Assembly (NCBI GenBank): GCA_910584095.1
Contig: CAJTYU010000010.1
Location: 29,192-93,191, forward strand
Length of the DNA: 64,000 nucleotides
Reading direction: 5' to 3'
Origin: an uncultured Dorea sp.
GTDB taxonomy: Bacteria > Bacillota > Clostridia > Lachnospirales > Lachnospiraceae
Shown here: positions 1-9,730 of the stretch, piece after piece
Position numbering within the stretch: the stretch's first letter is position 1
Layout: every line of letters starts with the position of its first letter
Translations under genes and position numbers: made by a program
Notes under the pieces: model-generated
Told to the model about the DNA's origin: nothing
Seen by the model: the letters and a program-made list of their open reading frames with translations, nothing else
Database searches by the model: none

Positions 1-926
1 CACGGCATTTCCAGCATCGTCTCAATATAGGTCCGTATCACGCCGTTCTCTGCCGAGCTGTTCATAGAGCTCTTAAACCTTCCAATCTCCTTGTACAGCT
101 TTTCCTTCACTTCCTTCGGCGCTTTCAGCTTATCCGTCAGCTCCCGAAATTCCTCCGCATCCGAAATCGTATCCTCTTCCCCAAGTTCTTCCCTAATCTG
201 CTTCATTTGCTCTCTTAAAACATACTCTCTCTGATGCTTATCCACCCGTTCCTTTACCTTATTTTTGATTTCGTCCTTGATATCCATAACCTGAATCTCG
301 TTGACAATCTTAAACGCCAGCAGATCATACCGTTTCAAAAGATCCCTCTCCTCCAGCACTGCCTGCAGATCCTTATAGCCCAGAGGTATGTTAGCCGCAA
401 TGGCGTCCACAAGCTTTTTGAGATCTTTATAATCATTAATCTGTTTCAGCATATCTTTCGGATATTTGGGATGTCTTCCGATATAATCGTTATAAATCTC
501 TTTCAATCCCCGGAGCATCGCCTTAATTCCCGGACTATTTTCCCCGCTCCCAAGCACCTCTTCTGTCCGGTCAATGTCCTCCAGCCGGACTGTCTGTGCA
601 ATCAGATACGGATTCTCTGCCTCCAGCTCCTGTAACTTAGCCCTGTATTCACCGGATACCAGCACACGGAGAATGTTTTTAGGAAGCTTGATCACCTGCT
701 TGATGGACGCAACACACCCTACCTGGTACAAATCCTTTTTTTCCGGATTATCAATATCCCCCTCCCGCTGGGCAGTCAGAAATATCTTCTGTCCTTCCTC
801 CTCCATCGCTGCCGCCACCGCGCGGATAGAGCGGTCTCTGCTCACGTCAAAATGAACCACCATTTCCGGCAGGATGACCATTTCTCTTAACGCCGCCATA
901 GGCATGCTGATTGGTTCACTCATCAT
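1..926 (-). CDS. lon: ATP-dependent protease Lon, N-terminal part (cut by window edge)
   Basis: Lon is a cytoplasmic AAA+ serine protease that degrades misfolded and regulatory proteins. Only the first ~308 residues are here: the LON substrate-binding domain (roughly residues 8-200, opening with a LREMVILPEMVVHFD segment) and the start of the helical linker, including the EYVLREQMKQIREELG segment. The ATPase and Ser-Lys protease domains lie to the left of the window, so this is truncation by the edge, not a mutation. Two adjacent ATGs (926 and 923) follow an AGGAGAGG site; either could be used. It sits downstream of clpX in the same direction, the usual tig-clpP-clpX-lon order. Confidence 0.96.
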   Translation of the reverse strand, partial: MMSEPISMPMAALREMVILPEMVVHFDVSRDRSIRAVAAAMEEEGQKIFLTAQREGDIDNPEKKDLYQVGCVASIKQVIKLPKNILRVLVSGEYRAKLQELEAENPYLIAQTVRLEDIDRTEEVLGSGENSPGIKAMLRGLKEIYNDYIGRHPKYPKDMLKQINDYKDLKKLVDAIAANIPLGYKDLQAVLEERDLLKRYDLLAFKIVNEIQVMDIKDEIKNKVKERVDKHQREYVLREQMKQIREELGEEDTISDAEEFRELTDKLKAPKEVKEKLYKEIGRFKSSMNSSAENGVIRTYIETMLEMP

Positions 927-971
927 TTATCCTCTCCTGTCTTATACGCAAATATATCTACTAGATAAGCA

Positions 972-1000
972 AAGGGCGGAGTTCTGCTCCGCCTTTTCTT
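972..1000 (-). terminator. Hairpin between clpX and lon, possible attenuator
   Basis: A 7-bp GC-only stem (975-981 with 987-993, loop of 5) lies directly after the clpX stop. On the minus strand it is followed by CTTTGCTT, a poor T-tract, so it may only weaken read-through into lon. On the plus strand the T-tract is better but no plus gene ends here. Confidence 0.5.
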
Positions 1001-2252
1001 ATGCACTCTCTGTTTTCAAATCATGCCGTCCATAAACGGGGCCGCTCGCCCCTTCAACCGTCTTCTTTGTAATTCGGCATGTCTTAAGGGAATCATCCGA
1101 CGGCGCATGATACATGGTATCCATCATAGTATTCTCCATAATTGCACGTAATCCTCTGGCCCCCGTTCTCCTCTTAAGGGATGTCTCGGCAATAGCATCC
1201 AACGCCTCCGAATCAAATAAAAGCTCTACCCCGTCCAGCTCCAGCATCTTCTGATACTGCTTCACAATCGCATTCTTCGGCTCTGTCAAAATCCGAACCA
1301 ACGCTTTCTTATCCAGCATCTCAAGAGAAACTGTTACGGGAACACGGCCCACCAGTTCCGGAATCAGACCAAACTTTACCAAATCCTGAGGAAGCGCCTG
1401 CTTTAACAGGCGGTCTACGTTATCCTCATGCTTCTGTGCAATCTCCTGATTAAATCCAATAGACTTCTTATCAATACGGGTTTCAATGATTTTATCCAGT
1501 CCTTCAAACGCCCCTCCGCAGATAAATAAGATATTTGTCGTATCTATCTGAATCAGTTCCTGATGCGGATGCTTCCTTCCGCCCTGGGGCGGCACGCTTG
1601 CAATCGTTCCTTCCAAGATCTTTAACAGCGCCTGCTGTACTCCCTCTCCGGAAACATCTCTTGTAATCGAAGGATTCTCAGACTTCCTCGTTATCTTGTC
1701 TATCTCGTCAATATAAATAATGCCATACTCCGCCCGCTCAATGTCTCCATCCGCCGCCTGAATAATCTTAAGCAGTATGTTCTCCACATCCTCTCCTACA
1801 TAACCCGCTTCCGTTAGTGCAGTTGCATCCGCGATCGCGAAGGGAACGTTCAGAATCCTTGCAAGCGACTGTGCAAGCAGCGTCTTGCCGCACCCGGTAG
1901 GACCAAGCATCAAAATATTACTTTTATTCAGTTCCACGCCCAAATCCTTCTGGGCCTTAATCCTCTTATAGTGATTGTACACCGCCACAGACAAAACCTT
2001 CTTCGCCTGCTCCTGGCCAATCACATATTCATCCAGAAAAGCTTTAATCTCCTCTGGTTTAAACAAAGTAATCCCGTCAAACGGACTGCCGCTTTCCTCA
2101 TACTCAAGTTCCTCTTCCAATATCTCTGTGCAGACCTCGATACATTCATCACAGATAAATGCTCCTTCCGGTCCCGCGATCAATTTGCGAACCTGTGCCT
2201 GAGATTTGTTGCAGAAGGAACATCTGACATACTCTTCATTTCTCCCTGCCAT
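999..2252 (-). CDS. clpX: ATP-dependent Clp protease ATP-binding subunit ClpX
   Basis: ClpX is the AAA+ unfoldase that recognises substrates and feeds them into the ClpP chamber. The 417-residue product has the family's usual length. The N-terminal zinc-binding domain shows the four cysteines (C11, C14, C34, C37). The Walker A motif GPTGCGKT is at about 117-124, Walker B ([10 protein letters not shown]) near 180, and the GYVGEDVE and sensor regions are intact. The start has a good AGAGGAG site. It lies 77 bp downstream of clpP, consistent with an operon. Confidence 0.99.
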   Translation of the reverse strand: MAGRNEEYVRCSFCNKSQAQVRKLIAGPEGAFICDECIEVCTEILEEELEYEESGSPFDGITLFKPEEIKAFLDEYVIGQEQAKKVLSVAVYNHYKRIKAQKDLGVELNKSNILMLGPTGCGKTLLAQSLARILNVPFAIADATALTEAGYVGEDVENILLKIIQAADGDIERAEYGIIYIDEIDKITRKSENPSITRDVSGEGVQQALLKILEGTIASVPPQGGRKHPHQELIQIDTTNILFICGGAFEGLDKIIETRIDKKSIGFNQEIAQKHEDNVDRLLKQALPQDLVKFGLIPELVGRVPVTVSLEMLDKKALVRILTEPKNAIVKQYQKMLELDGVELLFDSEALDAIAETSLKRRTGARGLRAIMENTMMDTMYHAPSDDSLKTCRITKKTVEGASGPVYGRHDLKTESA

Positions 2253-2287
2253 TACTTTCTCCTCTCAAAGAATAAATTAACTCACAC

Positions 2288-2314
2288 GGCGCAGCCCGCC
2301 ATGCGTGCTGCGCC
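2288..2314 (-). other. GC-rich hairpin in the clpP-clpX spacer
   Basis: An 8-bp inverted repeat (GGCGCAGC paired with GCTGCGCC) lies between clpP and clpX without a T-tract. It may be an mRNA processing or stability element; function is not shown by the sequence. Confidence 0.4.
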
Positions 2315-2329
2315 TTATGCACGAAGTGC

Positions 2330-2914
2330 TTATCTGCGGTTTGTAATTACCTCATCAATCAAGCCGTATTCCTTCGCCTCTTCTGCAGTCATAAAATTAT
2401 CCCGCTCCGTATCTATACGGATTACATCCAATGGCTGCCCTGTATTTTCAGAAAGAATCTGATTCAGTCTGGTACGCGTCCGCAGAATATGTTCCGCGGC
2501 AATCTGAATCTCCGTCGCCTGCCCTCTGGCTCCGCCGGAAGGCTGATGAATCATAATTTCTGAATTTGGCATCGCAAAACGCTTGCCTTTCTTTCCGCCT
2601 GACAAAAGGAAAGAACCCATGCTTGCAGCCATACCCATACAGTAAGTCGCCACATCGCACTTAATGTACTGCATCGTATCATAAATCGCCAGACCCGCTG
2701 TCACAGAACCACCTGGACTATTGATATACAGATGGATATCCTTCTCCGGATCTTCTGCCTCCAGAAACAGAAGCTGCGCTACAATTATGTTAGCCGCCAC
2801 ATCCGTAACCTCTTCCCCCAGAAAAATAATCCTGTCCTTTAACAATCTGGAATAAATGTCATAAGAACGTTCTCCGCGGCTTGTCTGCTCAATGACGTAA
2901 GGTACTAAACTCAT
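2330..2914 (-). CDS. clpP: ATP-dependent Clp protease proteolytic subunit ClpP
   Basis: ClpP is the tetradecameric serine peptidase that pairs with ClpX or ClpC. The 194-residue protein carries the complete catalytic triad: Ser98 in GMAASMGS, His123 in MIHQPSGG and Asp172 in the IDTERDNF segment. Length and the N-terminal [20 protein letters not shown] signature are typical of the housekeeping ClpP1. An AGGAGG site precedes the ATG at 2914. It follows tig after 16 bp and is followed by clpX. Confidence 0.99.
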   Translation of the reverse strand: MSLVPYVIEQTSRGERSYDIYSRLLKDRIIFLGEEVTDVAANIIVAQLLFLEAEDPEKDIHLYINSPGGSVTAGLAIYDTMQYIKCDVATYCMGMAASMGSFLLSGGKKGKRFAMPNSEIMIHQPSGGARGQATEIQIAAEHILRTRTRLNQILSENTGQPLDVIRIDTERDNFMTAEEAKEYGLIDEVITNRR

Positions 2915-2930
2915 GTAAATGCCTCCTGCT

Positions 2931-4217
2931 CTATTTTTCTACTGCATTATCCGCTATCAGAGTAATAGCCTCCTGAACAGCAATATCTGTCTTCATCTGC
3001 TTTAACTCTTCCTCGCCCATAAGGTCTTTCAGCTTATCGGCTTCCATGCGGTAATTCTCTGCCATCTTTGCAATCTCTTCCTCAAGCTTCTCCTCAGAGG
3101 TCTCAATATTCTCCGCCTTAACAACCGCTTCCAGAACCAGACGAGTCTCAATGCGCTTTTGCGCCTGCGGACGCATCTCTTCCTCCATCTTCTCTTTCGT
3201 CATACCTGTAATCTGGCTGTACTGTTCAAGACTGAGTCCCTGATACTGGAGATTTTGTGCAAACTCATTCACCATCATGTGAACCTGCTCGTCAATCATC
3301 GCGTCAGGAATCTCCATGGACGCATTGGCAACAGCCTTTTCAACTGCCTGATCTTCCTTCTGCTCTCTGGCGTCCTTTTCCTTCTGTTCTTTAATCTTAA
3401 CCTCTAAATCCGCTTTATATTCATCCAATGTATCGAAATCTGAAACTTCAGATGCAAATTCATCATCAATCTCCGGAATCTCTTTGGTCTTAATCTCATG
3501 AACCACACACTTGAATACGGCGTCTTTGCCCTTCAGTTCTTCTGCATGGTAATCCTCCGGAAACGTAACCTTAACTTCCACTTCCTTCTCCGGCTCTGCC
3601 CCTACAAGCTGTTCTTCAAATCCTGGAATAAAAGAACCCGAACCAATCGTCAGCGGATAGTTCTCACTTTTACCGCCTTCAAATGCCTCTCCGTCAACAT
3701 AGCCGTCAAAATCAAGGATCACATCATCGCCGTCCTGAACCCCTCGGTCCTCTACCGTAACCGTCCTTGCATTCTTCTCAGCCTCTTCCTCCACCTTCGC
3801 ATCAACTTCTTCCGGCGTAACTTCCACGGAAACCGCGTCTACCTCCATGCCTTTATACTCTCCCAGAGTAACCTCCGGCTTTAAAGCGACTTCTGCGGTA
3901 AAGACAAATACTTCACCCTTCCCGATCTGCTCAATGTCAATAACCGGACGCGACACAATCTCCAGATCAGAGTTCTTAACCTCTTCCTCATATGCCTTTG
4001 GAATCACTTCGTTTGCCGCATCATCATAAAAAATCTCCGGCCCGTACATCTTCTCCACCATCTGGCGCGGAACTTTGCCCTTCCGGAATCCGGGGATGCT
4101 GATATTCTTCTTCTGCTTGTTGTAAGCGTTCTGCATCGCTTTTTCAAAATCACTGGCTGGAACCTCTATCGTAAGTTTCGCCATGTTTTTCTCTAACTTT
4201 TCCACCTGTAAACTCAT
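2931..4217 (-). CDS. tig: Trigger factor (ribosome-associated chaperone and prolyl isomerase)
   Basis: Trigger factor binds near the ribosomal exit tunnel and protects nascent chains. The 428-residue product has the N-terminal ribosome-binding domain with the signature GFRKGKVP (about residues 44-51), a central FKBP-type PPIase domain (about 155-245) and a long helical Glu/Lys-rich C-terminal domain. The start follows a TAGGAGG site. It is first in the tig-clpP-clpX-lon cluster and has a plausible promoter 118 bp upstream. Confidence 0.98.
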   Translation of the reverse strand: MSLQVEKLEKNMAKLTIEVPASDFEKAMQNAYNKQKKNISIPGFRKGKVPRQMVEKMYGPEIFYDDAANEVIPKAYEEEVKNSDLEIVSRPVIDIEQIGKGEVFVFTAEVALKPEVTLGEYKGMEVDAVSVEVTPEEVDAKVEEEAEKNARTVTVEDRGVQDGDDVILDFDGYVDGEAFEGGKSENYPLTIGSGSFIPGFEEQLVGAEPEKEVEVKVTFPEDYHAEELKGKDAVFKCVVHEIKTKEIPEIDDEFASEVSDFDTLDEYKADLEVKIKEQKEKDAREQKEDQAVEKAVANASMEIPDAMIDEQVHMMVNEFAQNLQYQGLSLEQYSQITGMTKEKMEEEMRPQAQKRIETRLVLEAVVKAENIETSEEKLEEEIAKMAENYRMEADKLKDLMGEEELKQMKTDIAVQEAITLIADNAVEK

Positions 4218-4334
4218 TGCTATTTCCTCCTAGTTATTATCCTGTTCTCCAGAAACAGAAGAACAGATAGTCTACTTATATACATGCAAATAGAACTGCC
4301 GTCGGCAGACCGCACACATTACACTCGTTTTACA

Positions 4335-4363
4335 AGTATAACACAAACCTTTTCGCTTGGCTA
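4335..4363 (-). promoter_or_regulatory. Predicted sigma-A promoter for tig operon
   Basis: On the minus strand a TAGCCA -35 (4358-4363) and a TATACT -10 (4335-4340) are separated by 17 bp, leaving about a 115-nt leader before tig. Confidence 0.55.
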
Positions 4364-4394
4364 GACTAACTTTTATCTTTTTATATGGAAACTA

Positions 4395-4943
4395 TTAACC
4401 GTAAAGAATCGATTCTCCGATTTCTTCCGCCTTTTCCCGATCCACCAGCACGTCTACCAGCTTCAGGGCAAAATCAATGGCTGTCCCCATTCCACGGCTG
4501 GTAATGATATTCCCGTCCAAAACTACCGGAACCTTTGTAATCACGGCGCCGGAAAGCTTATCTTCCACCGACGGATAGCATGCCGCTCTCTTCCCTTTCA
4601 AAAGACCCAGTCCTCCAAGAATACTTGGCGCCGCGCAGATTGCGGCCACATATCTTCCGCTCTCCGCAAAGTCCCTGATTACGCGCTTTACGCCTCCATG
4701 TTCATTCAGATTCGCAGTTCCCGGCATTCCGCCCGGAAGAACCACCATATCAAACTCTGTAAAATCTACCTCGCCAAACAAATCCTCCGTCTGCACATGA
4801 ATCCCATGCGCACCTTGAACCATATAGTCCTCCGTAATAGACACGGTGTCCACATAGACGCTTGCCCTTCTGAGTATATCCACAACTGTAAGACCTTCAA
4901 TCTCTTCAAATCCATCTGCTAATAGAACTGCTACTCTTTTCAT
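4395..4943 (-). CDS. DJ-1/PfpI family protein (DJ-1 subfamily)
   Basis: The 182-residue protein belongs to the DJ-1/PfpI superfamily, cytoplasmic proteins tied to protein/nucleotide deglycation or chaperone-like stress roles. The nucleophile elbow is visible as ICAAP with Cys103, the oxyanion region as VVLPGGMPG (about 67-75), and Glu15 in the DGFEEIE segment matches the conserved acidic partner of the cysteine. It has its own promoter and GGAGGG ribosome site and appears monocistronic. The physiological substrate cannot be read from sequence. Confidence 0.93.
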   Translation of the reverse strand: MKRVAVLLADGFEEIEGLTVVDILRRASVYVDTVSITEDYMVQGAHGIHVQTEDLFGEVDFTEFDMVVLPGGMPGTANLNEHGGVKRVIRDFAESGRYVAAICAAPSILGGLGLLKGKRAACYPSVEDKLSGAVITKVPVVLDGNIITSRGMGTAIDFALKLVDVLVDREKAEEIGESILYG

Positions 4944-4997
4944 CGCTGCCCTCCAATAATAAAAATAAGTAACTATGAATGTTCACTCTATTTTTTA

Positions 4998-5026
4998 ATT
5001 TTAGCAAACTACTATTAAAAATGCAA
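4998..5026 (-). promoter_or_regulatory. Predicted promoter for the DJ-1 family gene
   Basis: The -35 TTGCAT (5021-5026) and -10 TAAAAT (4998-5003) are separated by exactly 17 bp on the minus strand. A perfect 10-bp palindrome (AGTGTACACT, 5032-5041) sits just upstream of the -35, within the divergent spacer shared with the CYTH gene. Confidence 0.6.
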
Positions 5027-5088
5027 TTGTTAGTGTACACTTATAGTAATAAGCTGCATAAAGAGGCAATTAGCAAGGAGGATTTACC

Positions 5089-5550
5089 ATGGAAATTGAA
5101 CGCAAATATCTGATCGGCACAACGCCGGAAAATCTGAACATTACAAAAACACGGGAGATTGAACAGGGTTATCTGTGCACGGAACCGGTGGTCCGCATCC
5201 GCAAGGATAATGATAAATTTGAACTGACCTACAAATCCAAAGGATTAATGGTAAGGGAAGAACATAACCTGCCTCTGACAAAAGAAGCCTACGAACATCT
5301 TAGGACAAAGATTGACGGACGCCTGATCCAAAAGACCCGGCATGAGATTCCCCTTGGAGATTCCCTTACGGCTGAACTGGATATCTTCCATGGAGAACTG
5401 AAACCGTTGATTTTGGCGGAGGTCGAATTTCCTGATAAAGAGAAAGCAGACGCCTTCACTCCCCCTGAATGGTTCGGCGAAGACGTCACCTTCTCCTCTG
5501 AATATCACAACAGCGCCTTAAGCAAGAGGGACTTTATTCAGTCCCCTTAA
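5089..5550 (+). CDS. CYTH domain-containing protein
   Basis: CYTH proteins form an eight-strand tunnel that binds triphosphate compounds (inorganic triphosphatase, thiamine triphosphatase or adenylate cyclase types). The diagnostic ExExK motif is at residues 2-6 (EIERK). The protein is 153 residues, the length of stand-alone bacterial CYTH enzymes, with alternating basic and acidic strands such as VVRIRKDNDKFELTYKSKG. The start follows AAGGAGG. Its 3' end overlaps the end of the convergent ABC permease gene by 17 bp. Inorganic triphosphatase activity is the likeliest guess. Confidence 0.92.
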   Translation: MEIERKYLIGTTPENLNITKTREIEQGYLCTEPVVRIRKDNDKFELTYKSKGLMVREEHNLPLTKEAYEHLRTKIDGRLIQKTRHEIPLGDSLTAELDIFHGELKPLILAEVEFPDKEKADAFTPPEWFGEDVTFSSEYHNSALSKRDFIQSP

Positions 5551-8041
5551 TCCGCTCTACAATTGAGTTCCTTTTTTCCATCCGCCGATACGTGGCGATC
5601 GGTACGCTTACGCAGACCGCCACTGTCAGCACAAATGCGGCAAGCATCGGCAGCATAGGGACTTTAAAAGCCGCGCCGTTATAATTCATAGATTGATACA
5701 AACGGTACGCCGCCCAAAGCCCTGCCGTCATTGTAACAAACCATGCTCCTGCGGCATACAGCAGCCCCTCCGTAACCAGCATCCTGCCCATCTGTTTTCC
5801 CGTCATCCCGATACTTTCCAGAATAGACAGCTCCACCCGACGATTCTGAATATTTCCTATCGCGGTATTCAGATAATTCATCATGCCGATAAACGCCAAA
5901 ATAAGTACCATGCTAATTCCCGCTTCCATCATGTTTCCCTGTGCTTTCTCCACGGTTTTCATTAAATCTATTTTGGACTCGTAGGAATAATCCTTTGCAC
6001 GGGGGATTCCATCAGCCATAGCAAGAACAGCCATTTCTGTGCTTTCATCAAATTCCTCTTTGTAGGTAATACCAATCTTGAAAATAACCGGAGCTTTTGC
6101 AAAATTTTTCACTACGCTGTCACTGACAATCATAATCGGCGGATAAGACGCAAGCGCATTATAATCTGTCACATCAGTCAGACCGGCAATCTCAAAAGAA
6201 CGGCTGCGCTCTCTATCCTTATAATCCGCGCAGGTTACAGTTTCACCCACGACGTCCTGATTTTCAAAAGCCAGACTATTCCGGTACAGCAGACAAGTTT
6301 TTCCTTCCAGAAACGCGGTTTCAGAAACCGGCTCTTCCATAGTGCTGTTTAACGCTCTAAAATCTTCTTTATCAATTCCTACCAGAACCGAGCCGAAATT
6401 CTCTGGATACTCTTTGTACTCGTCTATCTCTTCCTCATAGGGAATATTCATCCACGTCTCATAAAATTCCCGCATCCACCGATCTGCAAAATCCGGTTCC
6501 CAAGGAATCGTAACCTCGGTATAAATTACCGGATCGATTTTTGCAATCCCTTCTATTCCATCCAATCTGTCTAAAAAAGCGTCGTCAAAAATCTGGACAT
6601 GCTCTTTTAAATCTTCCTTTTTCATGGTATCATTCCTCAACACCATATCTAAATTTCTATAATTAAAATAGTATTCTCTTGCACCCTGAGAAGACACAAG
6701 GGTTACCACACACAAGAATACCACCAGACTGACTGAGAGGGATAATACTACCACCGCCGATTTTTTCTTATCCTTCAGCGCCTGGTCCACCGCCATCCTC
6801 CAGATAAGCCTTCCCCTTTTTTTCTTTCGCAGCCTTCCCCTTCCGTTTTCCGGCCTGTATCCCAAGGCTTCCATAGGCGAACTTGCCACTGCAGTTTTCG
6901 CAGGTTTCCTGCCGGCCGCAAACACCGTTGCGCCAGCCAAAAATATGGTTGCCATAAAAACTGCCGGATGAAAGGAAACTTGAATACCGCCGATTCTTCC
7001 GGCGCGGATTCCCAAGGATTTTACGATCTCTGGAATCAGAATAAAGGAAAGCCCTCCTCCAACAAGAGTCCCGCTCAGAATACCTATTCCGCTGACAAGA
7101 AACATCTGCCGTCCAATCAAGCCGTAAATCTGCCGCCCGGTCATACCAATGGTCTGCAGCAAACCGTAATACCGTATATTCCCCGCCACAGACAAATACA
7201 TAATATTGTAAATTAACAGATATGCACACAAACAGATCACAAACACAAGACATAAAATCCCCGTTAAAATCTGTACAGAATAACCAATATCCGCCTGAAA
7301 AAACAGTCTTTGTGATTTATCAAGCTCCATATATGAGATAAATGCATCCTGTTCTTTCGCGCTCATTAGATTCTGCTTTAACTGAATATGGCACCGCCCT
7401 GAGGACACATCCGAAGGATGAAGTCCTGTCTGTCTGTAAAAGTTTTCCGACACATAGAAAACATCCTTCGCGCCATAACCGTCCCAGATTCCCGATATAT
7501 GAAAGGTTCTCTCCTGAATCTCCCCGTCCACGCCGCAAGCTGCGGTAAACTCATCTCCTACGCCCAGCCCCGAAAAACCGCATTTCTCCAATGCTTCTTC
7601 CGTCGCCATGACTTCGTCTTCTCCCGCCGGATAGGCGCCTGTTACTGTTTCCCTTGCCGGAGCCATCATTTGATTCCAATAAACCTGATCCGCATACACA
7701 AGTCCCACGTCCGGAGTCTTATCATAGGGTGTTTCTTCCACAAAACCGGATACGCAGCAGATACCAAATTCCTCCACGTCCGGATGCTCTTTTAAACGCT
7801 CCTGCTGCCTATCGGTCACTCCATACATAATCGCGTCAAAGTCCGCGCCGCTAAGGCGGATATTCTGCAGTCTCTGCATTTTAAAATAAGTAATGCCTAC
7901 CGTAAAAATACTAAACATCATAAGAGACGACAAGAACACTGCCAGTATCATAGTAATGCTCCGGCGCCTATTATTTCTGAGAATCTTCGCCGCCATACGA
8001 GACACCACGTCCATATTATTATTTTTAAGCACGGGAATCAC
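5534..8041 (-). CDS. ABC transporter permease, duplicated FtsX-type
   Basis: This ~835-residue membrane protein has two FtsX-type halves. Predicted membrane segments lie near residues 28-50, 258-282, 310-340, 355-378, 425-450, 700-722, 750-775 and 790-815, with large extracellular domains at about 55-255 and 455-690. The layout suits MacB-like or lipoprotein/peptide-acting exporters rather than classic solute pumps. It pairs with the ATPase just upstream, whose 3' end it overlaps. Two in-frame GTG starts are possible: 8041, or 8032, which has better spacing to an AAGGGAAG site. The adjacent two-component system suggests induced expression, perhaps by a peptide antibiotic or envelope stress; the substrate is unknown. 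Confidence 0.9.
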   Translation of the reverse strand: MIPVLKNNNMDVVSRMAAKILRNNRRRSITMILAVFLSSLMMFSIFTVGITYFKMQRLQNIRLSGADFDAIMYGVTDRQQERLKEHPDVEEFGICCVSGFVEETPYDKTPDVGLVYADQVYWNQMMAPARETVTGAYPAGEDEVMATEEALEKCGFSGLGVGDEFTAACGVDGEIQERTFHISGIWDGYGAKDVFYVSENFYRQTGLHPSDVSSGRCHIQLKQNLMSAKEQDAFISYMELDKSQRLFFQADIGYSVQILTGILCLVFVICLCAYLLIYNIMYLSVAGNIRYYGLLQTIGMTGRQIYGLIGRQMFLVSGIGILSGTLVGGGLSFILIPEIVKSLGIRAGRIGGIQVSFHPAVFMATIFLAGATVFAAGRKPAKTAVASSPMEALGYRPENGRGRLRKKKRGRLIWRMAVDQALKDKKKSAVVVLSLSVSLVVFLCVVTLVSSQGAREYYFNYRNLDMVLRNDTMKKEDLKEHVQIFDDAFLDRLDGIEGIAKIDPVIYTEVTIPWEPDFADRWMREFYETWMNIPYEEEIDEYKEYPENFGSVLVGIDKEDFRALNSTMEEPVSETAFLEGKTCLLYRNSLAFENQDVVGETVTCADYKDRERSRSFEIAGLTDVTDYNALASYPPIMIVSDSVVKNFAKAPVIFKIGITYKEEFDESTEMAVLAMADGIPRAKDYSYESKIDLMKTVEKAQGNMMEAGISMVLILAFIGMMNYLNTAIGNIQNRRVELSILESIGMTGKQMGRMLVTEGLLYAAGAWFVTMTAGLWAAYRLYQSMNYNGAAFKVPMLPMLAAFVLTVAVCVSVPIATYRRMEKRNSIVERIKGTE

Positions 8042-8714
8042 TTCCCTTCACAATTACGCCGTCCTCAATACGGACAATCCGGTCCGCCATCTGGGCGATG
8101 TCATTATCATGGGTAATGAGTACAATGGTCTGCTGAAACTGATTCGCCGCCATTTTAAGCAGCCCCAGCACGTCGTGGCTGGCTGCGGTATCCAAATTCC
8201 CTGTCGGTTCGTCCGCGAGAATAATCGATGGTTTAGACGCTATGGCTCTAGCAATCGCAGCCCTCTGCTGCTGCCCGCCGGACAACGTTCCCGGCAGCGC
8301 CTCTTTCTTTTCCTGAAGCTTCAGCAAATCTAAAATCTCTTCTACAAACCGCCTGTCAATATGTCGTCCATCCAGTTCAATGGGAAGCGTCGTATTCTCA
8401 TATACGCTTAAATCCGGAACTAAATTATAATTCTGGAAAATAAAACCAACCCTTCTGCGGCGGAAAACCGTAAGTTCTTCCTTAGTCATACCAGACAAAT
8501 GCTTTCCAGCTACGCATACCTCCCCGGCAGTAGGACGATCAAGCCCTCCTATCATGTGTAAAAGCGTACTTTTGCCGCTTCCGGACTTCCCGATAATTGC
8601 AACAAATTCCTGTTCCTTCACTTGGAAGTCTACGCCGTCTAACGCTTTGACTGTATTGTCTCCCAGTTTATAATACTTTTTCAGTCCTTTCGTCTCTACA
8701 ATCCACGAATTCAT
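8025..8714 (-). CDS. ABC transporter ATP-binding protein (MacB/LolD type)
   Basis: This nucleotide-binding subunit partners the downstream permease. The start at 8714 (MNSWIVETKG) is preferred because it follows AAAGGAGG at good spacing; an upstream in-frame ATG at 8756 has no site. The 229-residue protein shows Walker A GKSGSGKST (42-50), the Q-loop (FIFQNYNLVPDLSVYEN), the signature LSGGQQQRAAIARA, Walker B ILADEPTGNLD and the H-loop (LITHD). The EPTGNLD motif is typical of the MacB/LolD/BceA group. Two TTGTGA repeats lie in the promoter region. Confidence 0.96.
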   Translation of the reverse strand: MNSWIVETKGLKKYYKLGDNTVKALDGVDFQVKEQEFVAIIGKSGSGKSTLLHMIGGLDRPTAGEVCVAGKHLSGMTKEELTVFRRRRVGFIFQNYNLVPDLSVYENTTLPIELDGRHIDRRFVEEILDLLKLQEKKEALPGTLSGGQQQRAAIARAIASKPSIILADEPTGNLDTAASHDVLGLLKMAANQFQQTIVLITHDNDIAQMADRIVRIEDGVIVKGSDSRA

Positions 8715-8759
8715 ATTCTGCCTCCTTTGTTTTGATAACTTTATACTAGCAGGCAAAAA

Positions 8760-8776
8760 TCACAAACCAGTCACAA
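8760..8776 (-). promoter_or_regulatory. Candidate response-regulator operator upstream of the ABC transporter
   Basis: On the minus strand TTGTGA occurs twice exactly 11 bp apart (8771-8776 and 8760-8765), about one helical turn, between the histidine kinase stop and the ABC start. OmpR-family regulators commonly bind such direct repeats. A TATAAA-like -10 lies just downstream. Linking it to the neighbouring regulator is inference. Confidence 0.45.
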
Positions 8777-8806
8777 TCCGTAATTATCACGATTCTGTGA
8801 TTCTCT

Positions 8807-9730
8807 CTATTCATTTGGAAGATAAAGACTGAACTCAGACCCTTTCTCCACCTGCGATCTCACCTCAATATATCCGCCCTGCATCTCTAAAATCTTCCTT
8901 GCAAGATACAGTCCGATTCCAACGCCGCTTTCTTCATGCACCTCCGGCTCCCGGTAAAACCGCGTAAAAACCTCCGCCTGCCTTTCCGGAAGGATTCCTT
9001 TTCCGGTATCTGAAATACTAATTCTGGTAAATATTTCCTGCCTGGCCACCTTTACATGAATCCTGCCAAAGGGCTTGGTATACTTTACCGCGTTATCCAG
9101 CACATTAAAAACCGCTTCCTCCGTCCATTTGCCGTCATGCCGAAGCATATAATTCTCCTGACAGTCTGCAGACAGCTCAATCCCTTTTTCGGCCGCTGCC
9201 GGTACAATTTCCATCACTGCTTTCGCCAGCGTCTCATAGAGATTCCCCGGCTTACTCTTTATCTGGATAATTCCCGCCTCCAGTCTGGACATCTTCACCA
9301 TACTTTGAAGAAGAAAATCCAGCTTATCAGCCTGCCTCTCCAAATTCTTTAAAAATTCCTCCCCCTTTTTTGACAGCTCTTCTTCCTCTAAAAATTCCAG
9401 ATACAGCTTCATATTGGCAATAGGCGTTTTCGTCTGATGGGAAATGTCCGAGATCAGCTCCTTTATCTGCTCCTTTTCCAGCAAATAAGACTCCTCTTTC
9501 TTTCTCCAGATCTGATCAGCCTGCGATAACTTCTCGCCGCATTTGCCCCAAAGGGTGTCCTTTACCCCCTCTGCGTCTCCAGCCAGCCCCCGCCCTGACA
9601 AAATATCGTCCAGCGACCGCTCAACCTTCCCCGCAAATTGCCAAACCTCTTTCTTTAGCCGATGTACCCTCCAGACGGCCGCCCCAACTGCGGCCGCCGC
9701 AAAAATGATACTTATCATCGTCCAATCCAT
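8807..9730 (-). CDS. Sensor histidine kinase
   Basis: A 307-residue membrane histidine kinase with a single N-terminal membrane segment (about 3-22) and no extracellular sensor domain. The H-box is DISHQTKTPIANM with phospho-acceptor His98, followed by the N-box (NVLDNAVKYTKP), G1 (SDTGKGI) and G2 (GVGIGLYLARKIL) motifs of the HATPase domain. A small 'intramembrane-type' sensor next to an ABC exporter often relies on the transporter itself for sensing. It overlaps the regulator gene by 16 bp; an internal ATG at 9718 would give an ATGA-type junction. Confidence 0.96.
   Translation of the reverse strand: MDWTMISIIFAAAAVGAAVWRVHRLKKEVWQFAGKVERSLDDILSGRGLAGDAEGVKDTLWGKCGEKLSQADQIWRKKEESYLLEKEQIKELISDISHQTKTPIANMKLYLEFLEEEELSKKGEEFLKNLERQADKLDFLLQSMVKMSRLEAGIIQIKSKPGNLYETLAKAVMEIVPAAAEKGIELSADCQENYMLRHDGKWTEEAVFNVLDNAVKYTKPFGRIHVKVARQEIFTRISISDTGKGILPERQAEVFTRFYREPEVHEESGVGIGLYLARKILEMQGGYIEVRSQVEKGSEFSLYLPNE

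Noticed and set aside
1..926. lon as a pseudogene
   Set aside because: The frame is intact up to base 1; the rest is simply outside the window.
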